The notes: generated from the letters alone by a model not told the origin. A stretch of DNA of 64,000 bases from Microcebus murinus (GCF_040939455.1 NC_134109.1:38457501-38521500), one strand, 5' to 3'. Shown: positions 13,471 to 25,435, counted from the stretch's first letter. Translations and numbers: made by a program.

Positions 13471-13894
13471 CTTTCTGTGATCTGCATAATAGAAGTAACT
13501 TGCCTTCATCCTTCCCCTAACCAAAATATTAAAAATTTCCCCAAAAGTAGTCCTTTAGCCCCGTGCTCTTCAGTAGAATCTAACAATCAGAAAATCTGCC
13601 TATTCGCATGGCTTCATCCTTGTGGGTTCTTCAGATTGTTTTTGCTGTTCTACACTTTGAGTCCCTGAAGATCTACCCTGTGCCTGGGTCACAGCAGTCC
13701 CTCCGGAAAGCATTCCTTGGCTGAGTGACTCCTACTGTGCACCTTCAGAGTGATCTCTCCCTCGAGCTCTTGTCCCAAGTAGCTGCCTCCTTAAATAGGT
13801 ATCAATGCTGTACCCACGTGAATCAATGTTGCCCCAAATACTACACCTCCCCATCTGAACTTCTCCCCCAATCCCCCACCCTGTGGCTGAGTAA

Positions 13895-14010
13895 CAGTAA
13901 TGCCAGAGAAGATGTAGGTTCTGGTGCTAGCTCTGTCCTAACTGGTTTGTGACATCAGGCAAGCCATTCAACCTCTCTGCACTATAGAATCAAGGGGTGG
14001 GGGGATATAT
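13895..14010 (+). repeat. MIR SINE fragment
   Basis: 'GTTCTGGTGCTAGCTCTGTC' followed by 'GCAAGCCATTCAACCTCTCT' is the MIR core in sense direction. Confidence 0.6.
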
Positions 14011-14059
14011 AAATATCCATATAAACAGATAGATACCCAGGCCCCACTAGTGGTCTACT

Positions 14060-14800
14060 GATTTTGCATTTTCTGGGGAAAGGGAAATGGGTCTAAGAAT
14101 CTGTTTTTAGAAGTTCCACAGGTGACCTGACATAGCGTGACCATGGACACCATCTGCGAACCCTGAGATAGATGCTCTCTGAGTGGCTGATTCCAGCTTT
14201 CAACAGCTCCAATTCCATGTTTCCTCCTAAAGCTTCCAGTTGTCTGCACTGAATCACTGGAACCACCATTCTTCTAGGTTCCAAGGCTAAAAATCCTGGA
14301 GCCACCCTGGCTCGAGGTACCACGATGGTCTGTGTCTCTCCATTCCATTCTTTCCATCACTCTAGGATCCCTGTCACTGCAGGACCTCTCATTCATCCTT
14401 TTTCCTGTAGTCAGGTGACACCCCAACCAAAAACAAAGCCTCCTTCCTAAAGTGCCACTCTTGTCAACTTCCTCCCTTCAAAGCCTCTGCTGCTGGCTTC
14501 CCAGAGCCCTCAGAATAAAACTCACCCTGCTCCACTGGGCTTTCAGGGCTACCTGCTCCCCTTTCCCTGGCTCCCCCACTAATCTCTCCAAAACTCTTTT
14601 TCAAAATTCCCTTCTTCGAACCTGCTATTCCGGTTCTGTCACTCAGCCACACCTTCACTCTTGCTGTTTTCTCTGCTTGGAAAGCCTGTCTCTCTTCACT
14701 TCACCTGCCTGTTCATTCATTCAAACCTTTACTGAATTACTCCCAGGGTCAGGACCATTGCCAGGCGCTCAGGGTTTCCTGAGTCGCTCCCCAGGGCTGC
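14060..14800 (+). repeat. L2 LINE, 3' part
   Basis: L2 3' landmarks in sense direction include 'CCTGGAGCCACCCTGG', 'CAAAGCCTCTGCTGCTGGCT' and 'TTTTCTCTGCTTGGAAAGCC'. It is diverged, and the open frame at 14452-14811 is not a gene. Confidence 0.7.
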
Positions 14801-15094
14801 AGGTGGGATGAGTAACCCAGAACTGCTGGGGAAGGTGACGGCTGCAGGAGTAGAAGGAAGGAACTGCTGCCAGGAAGATCTTGACATTCACATTGATCCC
14901 TCCCATCTCAAAACTCACAACTCAACTATGATCTCAACACTTACCCATGAACAATTACTTAAAATTTCATACGCCTATATCCCTTATGATAAGTCTGTAA
15001 GCTCCATTCCAGCAGAAGCTGATGCTATGTTACCAGGGGGCCTAGCAAAGTTCCTAGAACAGGACTCAACACGTATCTGTTGACTTGATCTAAT

Positions 15095-15475
15095 AAGCTG
15101 AACAAGGTCCTTTGACCACCTTGATTTCCTCACCTATAAAACAGGAATGATATTAATTGCTACAGAATAGAATACATTGTGACAGCACTTTGTGAAAAAT
15201 AAAAGCACTCCAAGCTGGCTCCAAGGAATGCCAGTGGTATACGGACCGCAAGTGTCCACTGCTTAGAAATTACCCTCTGTTAGCTCAATGTACCCACCAG
15301 ACCTGCAGTGCCTGTGCCCCCTTCCCCCACGGCCAATGTTCACTTTTCCTGGGCACCACTTTGCAGAAGCTGGGCAAGTCACTTATCTCCCTGGCTCAGT
15401 CTCTTTGTCCATGAAACAAGAGGGTTGTCTAAAAATGTTCTGTTTCTAATGTTCTATGATTCTAAACAGGCTTGG
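15095..15475 (+). repeat. Two MIR fragments
   Basis: 'TTTCCTCACCTATAAAACAG' (about 15125) and 'GGGCAAGTCACTTATCTCCC' (about 15371) match the MIR core in sense direction. Unassigned sequence separates them. Confidence 0.6.
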
Positions 15476-16024
15476 ATAAAAGCCTGCACATAGGACTCAA
15501 GGGAAACACTCATTTAATTAACTGGTAATAATTTACAACCATTTCCCTTCACAAAAGGCATTAGAATTGATCAGAGACAGGAAACTTCTAGCTACACAAC
15601 ACTCATCTCAGCCTGGAATAAAGAGAGAGATCTAGCATATTATTAATAAAAGAAAAAAAAAGCCTTTTGGGATCAAGGTAGAAGGTTTACCTAGACTCTT
15701 TGGGCTTTAAGCAAACTTCTATCATAGAGAAGTTGACAGAAGTCAAATTCTTGGCTAGCTGGCTTTTTTATAGCTTTTCTAAGTCTTACTCTAGGGATAA
15801 ACAACAAAGGAACCTAAAAAACATAATAAAATGTTTCATGATTCTCTTCTAGCTGAAACTGTCAGGTTTAAAAATGAGAGTTCAAATTCCTACAGGAAAA
15901 AAGAAATTCTTACAGGACTGTACCAATAACCTGTAAGGAGATGTACAGCTGTGTTCTTTAACAATAAAAATAACATCCACGTCTTGCACTTGGCCCACGT
16001 GCTGAGCCCCGCTGGGCTTGACCT

Positions 16025-16175
16025 ATATTCTCTCTCACCTTCGCCACTTGCAAGGTAAGTATTACCATCACCATTATATAGATGGAAAAACGGAGGCTCA
16101 GGGAGATTACAGAACTGGCTGAGGTCACACGAGCAGTGAGGGCCAAGCCAAGATTCGGATGCTGGGAAGATCCCA
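16025..16175 (-). repeat. MIR SINE fragment
   Basis: 'ATTATATAGATGGAAAAACG' then 'GGTCACACGAGCAGTGAGG' is the reverse complement of the MIR core, so the element is on the minus strand. Confidence 0.7.
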
Positions 16176-17024
16176 CGTGGGTGCTGCGCCCAGCCTCCCT
16201 GGAGCTGCGGTGCCTGCGTGTGCCTGCAGGTCTGTCTGCTGCCCTCTGCTCAACCCGAAGCCAGCCTGCCCTGGCTTCTGGCACATGAGGTCACCACATC
16301 ACCCGTGTCCCTGGGAGCCCAGGCAAGACTCATGCCCTCAGCACCTGAGGCTGCGCCTTGCTGCCAAGGCCAGTGGGAGTGGCAGCAGGCTGGCGATGTC
16401 GCTGGATGTCTCCCGACGGGGGCACAAGGCAGGAGCCACTAAGCAAGGCTACGCAGGGGCCGGGGAAATGCAGCAGACAGCCTAGGGCCCATTAGTCAGC
16501 TGCCTGGAGAGCCCAAGTCAGTGTCATGTGCTGCAGACACACGATCGTCCTCTCCACATGGGAAAGGTTTCAAAGGAAAAGAGGGCGAATGAGGCAAACA
16601 GTACATCCTGCTGACTTTCCACATTCATCTCTATAATACTCAGGCAGAGTTTTCTGTGTTAAAAGCACACGAAGAAGTATCACAGATTAAAAACTACCAG
16701 AAAAACGATAATGGCAAAAACTGAACAGAAAAGCGGGGCTTATCAAATCTGACTGGTTTAAAATGAAGGAAAACACTATCATTGTCCTAGTGATAAAGTC
16801 CTCGGTCCATCCTTTATAATGCTAAATATGGACCCCACGTGAGGTCAGAAGAGGAGTCGTTGGGGGAAGAGCCCAGGCTGCCATCACACCTCTGGCACTG
16901 CCCACCTGTCTCTCCACTTCGAAATGAAGAGCAGCCTAAGCCTGTGAGTCCTTTTCTATCTAATATTCTAAGATTCCAAGTCATAAACAGTTCCTGAACC
17001 GTCAACAGAAAAAAAGGCAAACTC

Positions 17025-17602
17025 TGTAAAATAATTTTAAAGAGATTTATTCTGAGCCAAATTTGAGGACCATGACCCGGAGCCACTGCCAAGAGGCCTT
17101 GAGCAAGTGGACTCGATGTGGATAGGTTACAGTTTGGTTTTATACATTTTAGGGAGACAGGGGTTACAGGTAAAGTCATAAATCAATCCCTGGGAGGCAC
17201 ACATTGGCTTGGCCCAAAAAGGTGGGACATCTCGAAGGGGGTGGGGGTTACAGGTTATAGGTAGGTTTAAAGATTTTTTGACTTGTAACTGGTTAAAGAC
17301 ATGAAGCTTTGTCTGAAAGGCTTGGACTGTTTTAACATAAGGAGCTGTTTGTTATCAGTGAAAAGCCACCAGACATAGATTTGTTGTGTAAATCGAGAAC
17401 CTGTAGGTGTGTCTTGCATGCCCTTAGGCCTGTTAATGGGTTACAAAGGATGTTCCCAAGAAGGGAGGGGGGCATAATAAGGCATGTCTCACCTCCTTCC
17501 TCCTGGCAGGCAGTTTAGTTTTAGGATATTCCTTTTGCCACAAGGGGGTCCGTTTAGTCAGCCGATGGGGGGGTGAGCCTTAAAATTTTATTTTAGTTCA
17601 CA
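17025..17602 (-). mobile_element. Solo LTR of an endogenous retrovirus
   Basis: Read on the minus strand the element begins TGTGAACTAAAATAAAATTT (17602) and ends AAAATTATTTTACA (17025), the TG...CA form of an LTR, 578 bp long. Near its 3' end AATAAA (17050-17045, in CAGAATAAATCTC) would be the poly(A) signal, and 'TGTATAAAACC' (about 17145) would be a TATA box. Flanking bases AAACTC (17019-17024) and GAACTC (17603-17608) may be a decayed target duplication. No viral gene is attached on either side. It is sense-oriented relative to PRKCH. The LTR call rests on these landmarks; I do not assign a family. Confidence 0.78.
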
Positions 17603-17955
17603 GAACTCCACAGAGCAAGTAAAGACGCCTGACGACCACTAAAGAAACTGTCTCTTCAAGTTGTCTCTAAAATATACACTTAAGGTTCACAATAACTCTC
17701 CCCCACTCCCAGCTAAACATACCCACAATAGTCACTATGAATTTAAGTTTAGAATTATTTCAACTCAGAAACCATTAGACCAATGTTTTAGCATATAAAG
17801 GATATCTTCTGGTAACAGTTTACATTAAAAATTAATTTTTCAAAGTTTCTCTGCCCATAATGAAAAATCTGGAATAAATAGTCAAGATTGGATGCCTCTA
17901 AGGACTAAAATACTTTTTCTCTGCCAAGAAGATGGCTGAAGGTAGAAATGGAGAG

Positions 17956-18386
17956 GCTCTAGAGGAGTTTATGGAAAGGAAATTTCCTCCGCTATTGTGG
18001 AGAACACCAGGAGCCAGCAATATTGGGTCTGAGGTTCCTGGCTCCTCTCGGGAACATTACAGACCTGAAAACAACGAGCATTCCCTCTACCATCCCCAGG
18101 CCAGCTTTTGCCACCTGGGCTGGGATCACTGGATCATCGCTCCGCAACTTTATACCCCGAACTACTGTAAGGGAGCCTGCTCTTGGGTACTATGGTCTCA
18201 ATTCGCCCAATCACGCTATCATCCAGAACCTTGTGAATGAATGAGCTGGTGGAGCAGAGGGTCCCTCAGCCCTCACATGACCCTTGTAAGTCCGTTCCCA
18301 TTAGCATCCTTCTGACTGAGGCAAATGGGAGTATTCTGTACAAGGAGTATGAGGATACGATTGCTCAGTCTTGCACATGCAGATGA
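17956..18386 (+). pseudogene. BMP15P: BMP15-like (GDF9B) pseudogene, mature-domain part
   Basis: Translation across frames follows the C-terminal third of BMP15, an oocyte TGF-beta family ligand. It shows 'EEFMER' from the end of the prodomain, then 'PENNEHSL', '[10 protein letters not shown]', '[10 protein letters not shown]', '[15 protein letters not shown]', '[18 protein letters not shown]' and a stop at 18384-18386. The first frame is lost near 18190, where about 5 bases are missing. A second disruption with TGA follows near 18241-18244. From 18246 the last 46 codons are open again. Two cystine-knot cysteines are replaced (the one before SLHP, and the one in the PSC.P motif). No working ligand can be made. 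No intron boundary falls in this part, so whether it is a processed copy cannot be decided. The symbol only means 'BMP15-like pseudogene'. Confidence 0.9.
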
Positions 18387-19225
18387 CAGCAAAGGTACAG
18401 CTAGCTCGGGTTCCCAAGAAATTGGATAAGGGCTTAACTAAATATCAATATTAAAGCTGCAAGTAATCCTCTACCCAATCTGTAAGTTGTATTCCTTGCC
18501 TTAAGTGGCATTACTTAAATATCACCCCCCACCTGTGAAGCACTGCTCACTTTATAAACCCAGTCCGAATACCAGTCTCCTAGCACGAGTTGGTACAGTT
18601 TGACCTCCAGTCAGAGCCCTTACTGTTTGGGCAAGATGCTCCTTCGGAGATGCACTCTCTTATTTTTTATTGGGATTTTGTCAAAAGTCACCAGTCCATG
18701 GTGGTAGGACTTTAGAAATTGTCCCACCAAGGTCTGGGAAAGGTGGACTCTTCCTATGTCCAAGCTCTAGAAGACTTAGGGTGGTGAAAGTAGCTTGAAA
18801 TTTTATACTCTTCTTGTCTCTTATATCCTAGAAACTACTAGTGCCTAATTAGATAAACTGCCTGCTTCTGTGCTTGCCTTCTAAATCTAAATCCTCAGAC
18901 AGACTAGACAACTTTCAGGTAATTCTTGACAGAAATCTTTGGAGAGGACAAAAGGAAGGAAATATTTTTCTAAGCTAGTGGAGCTTTTCATCTCAGCCTC
19001 TGAATCTGGGAAAAAGTACCTGGATTACCTTCCTCCTAGGGTAAGGACAGCAGCCTTTAATGAAGCCCATAGGGAAACTGGAGTATGGAGCCCTCTGAGA
19101 TGGCAATCTACTTCAAAACCAGCCATTTTCATAAAGAGAAGAGCTGTCATTGGCATTGCATGGGGGAGTTACTTTAAGTTTTCTATGGAACAATAGAGTT
19201 CCCATTTTCTTATTTTATGTAACAC
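18387..19225. other. Sequence 3' of the BMP15-like pseudogene, not assigned
   Basis: No poly(A) tract follows the pseudogene stop within about 200 bases. The stretch could be BMP15 3' flank carried with the copy, or local intron. No repeat was recognised. Confidence 0.4.
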
Positions 19226-19628
19226 TTAACACATTAACTGCCACGCGAGTTGTATTTAAGTCATGCTAGTTTTGAGCCCCGTGCCTCATAAAGCATATGT
19301 AACTCATGTCTTTTTACCTTGGGAGACGCGTGGTGTGCAGGCAACTCACGCTGCCATGCTGTAGCATACATGTTACGTGCTGGGTGGCCCCCTGGGCAAA
19401 ACCCTGCAGTTGGTTCATGAAAATCCTACTTGTTGATGTTCTTATTGTTACAATTAATATTGACAATTTAACTGCATATAACTCATGCACAGAAAATAAT
19501 AAAAAATAACATTTTTCATTAAATTAGAACAGATCATTTTGTTTTCAAAGTTTTCACTATTTTTGTAATAAAACACTGTGGCCCCAAGGAAAAAAGTGTT
19601 TTTTCTAGCATGGCAGTCAATGTGTTAA
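19226..19628. mobile_element. Non-autonomous piggyBac-like element with TTAA ends
   Basis: The left end starts at TTAA (19226-19229) and reads TTAACACATTAACTGCCACG. The right end, reverse complemented from TTAA (19625-19628), reads TTAACACATTGACTGCCATG. The first 21 bases differ at only two positions. TTAA target duplication with no other flank change is the mark of piggyBac transposition. At 403 bp, with no transposase frame, it is a MITE-like passenger. Non-autonomous piggyBac families are known in the mouse lemur (Microcebus), which fits the host. Membership in a named family was not checked. Confidence 0.8.
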
Positions 19629-20004
19629 ACTCCTGTTAATTATCCCACAAAGAAAGCTCCCTGATGGCCCAGAGGCTAGGACTGGCCTGAGGGGGGAGGG
19701 AGTAGAGGGCCTTGAGGCAAGAACGAAACATGCCAAGGCCTGATGCTGGCTTCGTTCTGGGCTTGCCTGTTGCACGTGTTCAATTTGGCTCTGGGCATGG
19801 GTCTCAGGGAGATGGGCTTGCTGTCGTTGGGAAACATGGAACTCTGTCCTGGACTAAGCGATGCTTGCAGTGTGACTCTTTTCTATTCCTATGTTGGATT
19901 TAAGCTATGAGACTGGACTGTGGTGCAAGTAAATCAATTTTTTGTTGCTATTGAGAAAAATCAAAAAAATAAAGGTAGAAATGGTCTACTATATGCTATG
20001 ATGC

Positions 20005-20021
20005 TGTGTGTGTGTGTGTGT
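20005..20021. repeat. (TG)n microsatellite
   Basis: An uninterrupted run of about eight TG units. Confidence 0.9.
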
Positions 20022-20499
20022 TCTCCAGCTCTGACTCCCATATCTGAGCAACTGAAAACATAAATTAAGTTTCCTTGTTAGTACAGTAGTGAGAAAAAAA
20101 TGGGAAAAAAATGAAGGATGCCTTACACTCTTCGAAACACTCTATTACAATTCCTCCCGCTTAAAGTCCCAGGTAATTTAATTCGGTGGAAGGCCTACCC
20201 GACACTGCCTCTGTGAAGGACAACGTACGCTCTGAAGGAGTGTGCCCAGCCCATCAGGAGGGCCAGAGCTTCTGGTGCTCCTGGTGGACCAAAAAGGCTG
20301 AGAGTTCTCCTGCAGAAGTCAAAGGCCCAGCCTGGAAAGCAGCAGACGACTCTAGAACAGCACCGGGCTGCCAGGCAAGACCACTCTCCAGAATGAAAGT
20401 GGCACTTTCCTTCCCCAGTAAGGCGTCCCTAAGGACCTCAAGCCAGAGTGATACGGAAAACGTCGGGCACCGGGACGCAGCCTCCCCATTACTCTGGAT

Positions 20500-20986
20500 C
20501 TCCGCGGGCCAGCACTGTGTGTGGCCAGTTGGAGGGCAGCTGCTCGGCCGGGGCGCATGCTGGAATGCCCCGGGCCCACGTGCTGCCGCCTGTTTCTGGC
20601 CACACTGCTTGCATGATCCTGATTGGGTAATTTTTGAATCCCACTGTTTTTGATTGGATGTTAAAGCTTGTTGTTGATTAGATGTTAAAGCTTGTAGCTG
20701 ATTGGATGCTTTTTGAGCCCTACCGAGGGTATAAAAGCAGGAGGAGAAAAAGGAAGGGGGGCAGAAAGGATCATAAGATCGGAAGACCTGAAGAGAGCTG
20801 TAACACTGGGTGTGCTGAGCCTGCCAGAGGAATAAAGACTGTTCTCCGACTCTTCATGTGGCGCTCGGTTCTTTCCCCGGTCAAGAGCTGTAACGCTAGC
20901 TGTACTCGTTGCCACAAGAGCAGACCCTGCATCGAGAGAGGGAACCACAGAACAGAGCACTCCCCATACTGTGTGTCCCCCCCACA
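20500..20986 (+). mobile_element. LTR of an endogenous retrovirus, gamma-type (approximate ends)
   Basis: Promoter and 3'-processing signals follow in LTR order. Three units with an exact 24-bp period start at 20652, 20676 and 20700 (GATTGGATG or a close variant), each with an inverted CCAAT box or variant. TATAAAAG lies at 20730-20737 and AATAAA at 20831-20836. A duplicated 'AGAGCTGTAAC' motif (about 20795 and 20884) is also found in the U5 of several ERV1-class LTRs. A possible end, CCCACA, is at 20981-20986. The 5' limit is unsure and could lie as far left as about 20170. No viral genes adjoin. It is antisense to PRKCH. Confidence 0.68.
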
Positions 20987-21722
20987 TCGAAGAACACTCC
21001 AAAAAGTCACTAAAAAGTCCCTTCTCTTCTCTGCTATGGAAGAAGTATTAAACAGAAAGGACAGGTGTGACCTTGGCTGGAGTTGAGAAATGTACAGCCT
21101 CACGGCCCCCTTCCTTTTCTCCACCTCTGTGGGTGGCCTGGGAGCACTGTGAGGCCCCTTCCCTGTGGGGACCCCCTACAAGACAGGACAAATACTATGA
21201 GGTGGAGAATCTAGTAAGTTTTGTCACAGACGCTAAGTTACTTTCACAGAAAAAATAGGAGTTTCTCAAATATGTGCAATGAAGTAATTGGTCCTTCCTG
21301 TCCTGCCCTCATCTTAGCAGATTTTAAACTGAAGATTCGAGATTAAAAAAAAAAAAAGGATATAAATAAACCCACAATAATTCTCATCATCCATTGTAAT
21401 GGAGGAAGAAGGCAAAGGCTCTGGCAAAACCAAAGCAAAAGTATTTTGCTGGAGACAAAACTGTAGAAAGAGCTGCACCCTGAGAATTTTAGCCTTATGA
21501 TGCAGGCCAAGGGTAGTCAATAGAGAGTTCTTATTATGTAAAATGATAAAGATTAACATGCAAAGGGGGTATTTTGTCCACTAGTCCAATGAATAGAGGG
21601 GAGGCAGGGATGGTCTAGAAATCTGAAAGGTTTTGTGAGGGTGAAATCAGTGAAAATTAAAAGCCAGATGAAGGCAGCAACCAAAAGTAGTGGAAAGGCC
21701 AAAAGAGCACGGAGCTATCAGG

Positions 21723-21945
21723 GGCAGCAAACTGTGGCCCCACGGTCCGCTTCAGCCCATTGCCTGCCCACATTAGTAAGCAAAGTCTTATGGAAACAGT
21801 CACCCCTTTTACCTGCATATATCTATGGCTGCTTTTGTCCTACAAAGGCAGAGATGAGTAGTTGTGACAGAGACCTTATTGCCCACAGAGATTAAAATAT
21901 ACTCTCTCTGGCCCTTTATAGAAAAGATATGCCAACCTCTATTGC
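21723..21945 (+). mobile_element. hAT-type non-autonomous DNA transposon fragment
   Basis: 'GCAGCAAACTGTGGCCCCAC', 'ATCTATGGCTGCTTTTGTCC' and 'GAGTAGTTGTGACAGAGACC', ending 'CTGGCCCTTTATAGAAAAGA...GCCAACC', match a common mammalian MER-type hAT element whose ends form GGTCGGCAAAC/GTTTGCCGACC inverted repeats. It is old and diverged. Confidence 0.75.
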
Positions 21946-23239
21946 TATTAATTAGCCTGGGAACTGGGGGTGGTAGGGAGGGGGAGGAAGGAAATGGTTT
22001 TAAATTTAGACACAAAGGTACCTAAATAGAAACATCTGGCAAGAAGTTGGAAATACAGACAAACTGTGGAGTAAAGAAAGGGCTGGGGTTATTATTTGGA
22101 AATCTTTTGCAAAAGATGATCCCTAAGAGCCAAGAGTGAAACTTTTCAAGAAGTATCACACAAAACAGAGAAAAGAAAAAGCAAATTCACTTAGGAGGTG
22201 AAGGAAAGAAGAACCAGAGAAGATGCAAACCAAGAGGTGGGATCACCCAAGTTTAGTGCTTGGGACACAGGAACGGGCAGCTTGAGAAAACAGAGGCCAA
22301 ATATTGCAGAGGTGGAGGCAGATGAGGACTTTAAAGGGGTCCCTAGGTTTGCAAACTGGGAGGTAACAGATGGACTCTTCCCATGAGACCCAGTCCATCT
22401 TCAGCAGTTCTATTGGAAAGGGCCTCCTTGTACTAACCTAAAGCCCATCCATATCCCCGTAACTACCACCTGCAAGTTTAATTCCACCTCTAGAATTTAC
22501 TCTGCCAAGATGGGGAAAGAGAGAGATGTAGAGAATAGCACAGAAGCAGCAAGGAATATGTAGTTGAATTGAATTGGAAGGTAAAGCTAGAAATGCAAGC
22601 TGGGCAAAAGGTTTTAGATGCCAAGATAAAAGTTGAAATTTAATTTCAAAGAAGTAGACTGGTAGCAGGCCTAAAACAACAGGCTGCAGGACAAGCCAGA
22701 GGGAGGTAGGCTGGGCTGCAGGTGGTGGATGAGATGAAGAGTACCTATCTCAAAGGTCACATGTGTTGTGGAGGAGGCAGGAGAGAAATATTACAAAGGA
22801 AGCTCAGCAGGACTAGGTGGCTAGGGGTTAGGGATGATGAGAAGTCCAAAAGGGGTGCCAGTATCTGGAAGACTGGAAGACTTAACCTGGAAGAAGGGAG
22901 GGAATCTAGAAGGTTGGTTGGCTTAGAATAACTCTCATTTTTAAAATGTTGATTTGGTAGGGGGGCATTCTGGTAGAAATATTTGACAAAAAGACAGATG
23001 GGGCATGAAACTTAAAACAAAGGGCTGGGCGGAAGGCAGAGTTGTAGGAGTCATTCATACAAGGATAACTGAACCACAAAACAGTTGACTCCAAGGAGAG
23101 ATTGTACAGACCAAAGAGCAAAGAGTCAAGGACCAAAGCCATGTTTAGAGAATGAGAGACAGCAGAACCAGTGAGAGGGAAGGAAGAGTGTCTGGAAAGG
23201 CACTCTATCTATCTTGGGTATCTTGAGTACTGTCACACA
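21946..23239. other. Intron sequence with no recognised gene
   Basis: Purine-rich text around 22500-23150 resembles the ancient repeat seen at 35690-36480 but too weakly to call. No coding potential was seen. Confidence 0.4.
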
Positions 23240-23410
23240 TTTTTTTCCATTTATCTTCATGACCACTTCTGAGTAAAGGTAAGTATAGCACCACTCCCCG
23301 CACTGGATGGCACAGTCATCCAGAGATGTGACTTAATAAGTTGGTGGCAGGTGAACTAGGTTTCGATTTTATGGTCTCAAGTACCATTCCCACCACACTG
23401 TGAACATAAA
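23240..23410 (-). repeat. MIR SINE fragment
   Basis: 'TTATCTTCATGACCACTTCT', a gap, and 'GACTTAATAAGTTGGTGGCAG' follow the reverse complement of MIR. It is weak but collinear. Confidence 0.55.
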
Positions 23411-24479
23411 ACTAGTGCACTCATGACTTTTTAATGAACCTGTTTAACATTTGCCACACAAGAGGGTTTCATGAAGTTCACCTGTCTCATTCTTTCACTT
23501 CTTACAAAATCATCTTTGAACTAGTTTCACAATCACAGCTGCAACCCAACTAGTGCTTCAGCCAGGTGACGGCCTGACAGCAGACCAGTTTCTGAACATC
23601 AGCTGGAATTGAAACCAGACTGGTTTCAGATGCAACTGGCTGGTAGGACTCTCAACAGGACTGTTAAACCAAATGATGAGTTGAAGCCCAACAGGGGATT
23701 TTGGACAGGGGGGACAGTGAAACTGTTATGTATGATAGATACAGAACACTAAGCATTTGTCAAAACTTATTGAATTTTACAGCACACTGAATTTGAATGG
23801 ATACAATTAAAAAAAATTAAAAGTGTCAAGAGATCCTGGGATGGAATATGAGGTATAGACTGCAACCTGAGAATTAACTGTATTAAAATGCATGATATAA
23901 CTTCAAGGAGGGAAAAGGTGCTGGCCTAACAAACTTTGTAAATGAGCGGGGACTCTAGAACTAAAGGCAAAAGGAACTTGACATCAACGGTGAATCCTAG
24001 TTAACAAAGTTGTTTCTCACAGGGGTTACAAGTTAGCAATTCTGAAACCATTATACATGTACATGAATGAATGGTAGGAGCCAGTTTTTCACTATTGGAG
24101 TGGGAATTTTCAAACAAGCAAAGGAGACAGGCTAAAATGACCCTTGCAGTACTATACTGGAGTTGGAAATATTAAAATGAACTCATGTTTAACTTAATAT
24201 AGACATAGACGAATACATATAGAATATTTCTATATACATGTGTATATACAAGGATTAGTACACATATATCTATTTCCCTGTCAGCTGAGAAGAATGAAAA
24301 GCAATGATACCCCAGCAACAACAAGGACACCCAGTGTCAAGAACTTGGTTCTAATACCATTCTCTAAGGAAAGGGACCAGGGCTCCTTGGAGAAAAATGG
24401 CTGCTACTAGAGATGGGGCAAAGAATATACACAGTGAGCCAGGTGCATCTTGTAGTGTCAGAAAGAATGAGTGATCAAA

Positions 24480-25435
24480 AAAAAAGGAAAAAGAAAAAAA
24501 TCACAACAGCCACAAAAAAACCCAAAATACCCCACAATGATGGGGATATGTTACAAAGGGACAACTGAAAGAGCTCCCAAAGGCCAAATCTGAAACAGTT
24601 TGAAGAATGAAATAATATGGTATTGGATTATAACCTAAAGTATAAAATTAAATATCCATGATATAAATAAATGATGGAATAAATGAGGAGAAGAGACAAA
24701 TCTCCCAAGTAGATTTCCAAATAATTTAGATACATACTTCCCCACCCACAAGAAGGTGGAACATGATTCCCCACAGCTTACACTGCACATAGTGACTTCC
24801 TTCCAAAGAGTATACAGTGTGAAAAGATGGGGAAAAGCAACTTTATGGAAGACACTTGAAAAACACTTTTATAGCCAAATGATCAAGGTTCACATCGGCA
24901 GTGATGAGTCATGTTGATAGCATGTATGTATATAAAAGGTAATGATGTAATTTATGATGTAATGAAATAGGGTACTCTACCTGTGCTTTGGTCTTCTTCC
25001 CAAAACCCCATAACCCCTGTCTAACTACAAGAGAAACATCAGAAAAACACAAATTGAAGGACATTCTACAAAATACCTAACTAGTACCCCTCAAACTGTC
25101 AAGCTCACCAAACCAAGGAAAGTCAGAGAAACTATTACAGACTAGAGCAGCCTAGGAGACACATAGTATCAATATAATGTGGTGTTTTAGATAGGATCCT
25201 GACACAGAAAAGGGATACTAGGTAAAAACTAGTAAATCAGTTAAACCGCAAAGTTTAATTAGTAATAATGTATCATTATTGGTTAAGTAACTGTGACAAA
25301 TATATCATACTATTAATAGTACAAAACATCGATAATAGAGGAAACAAGTGTTCCCAACAGTATGGGCACTCTGTACTAGCTGCACAATTTTTCTGTAACT
25401 CTAAAATAAAATGGTTATTTAAGAAAAAATGCCTT
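24480..25435 (+). repeat. L1M LINE 3' UTR
   Basis: The text follows the L1M-type 3' UTR: 'AGTGACTTCCTTCCAAAGAG', 'AGTCATGTTGATAGCATGTA', 'GAAGGACATTCTACAAAATA', 'TAATAATGTATCATTATTGG'. It ends with 'AAAATAAAATGGTTATTTAA' and an A-rich tail near 25427. A further L1 tail may end near 23820. No ORF is kept. Confidence 0.85.

Noticed and set aside
19966..20030. TATA-like and TG-rich text as a promoter
   Set aside because: A plain TG microsatellite with no linked gene or LTR landmarks.
20186..20653. 155-residue frame on the plus strand
   Set aside because: It covers sequence next to and within the LTR upstream part, with no retroviral or host protein resemblance.
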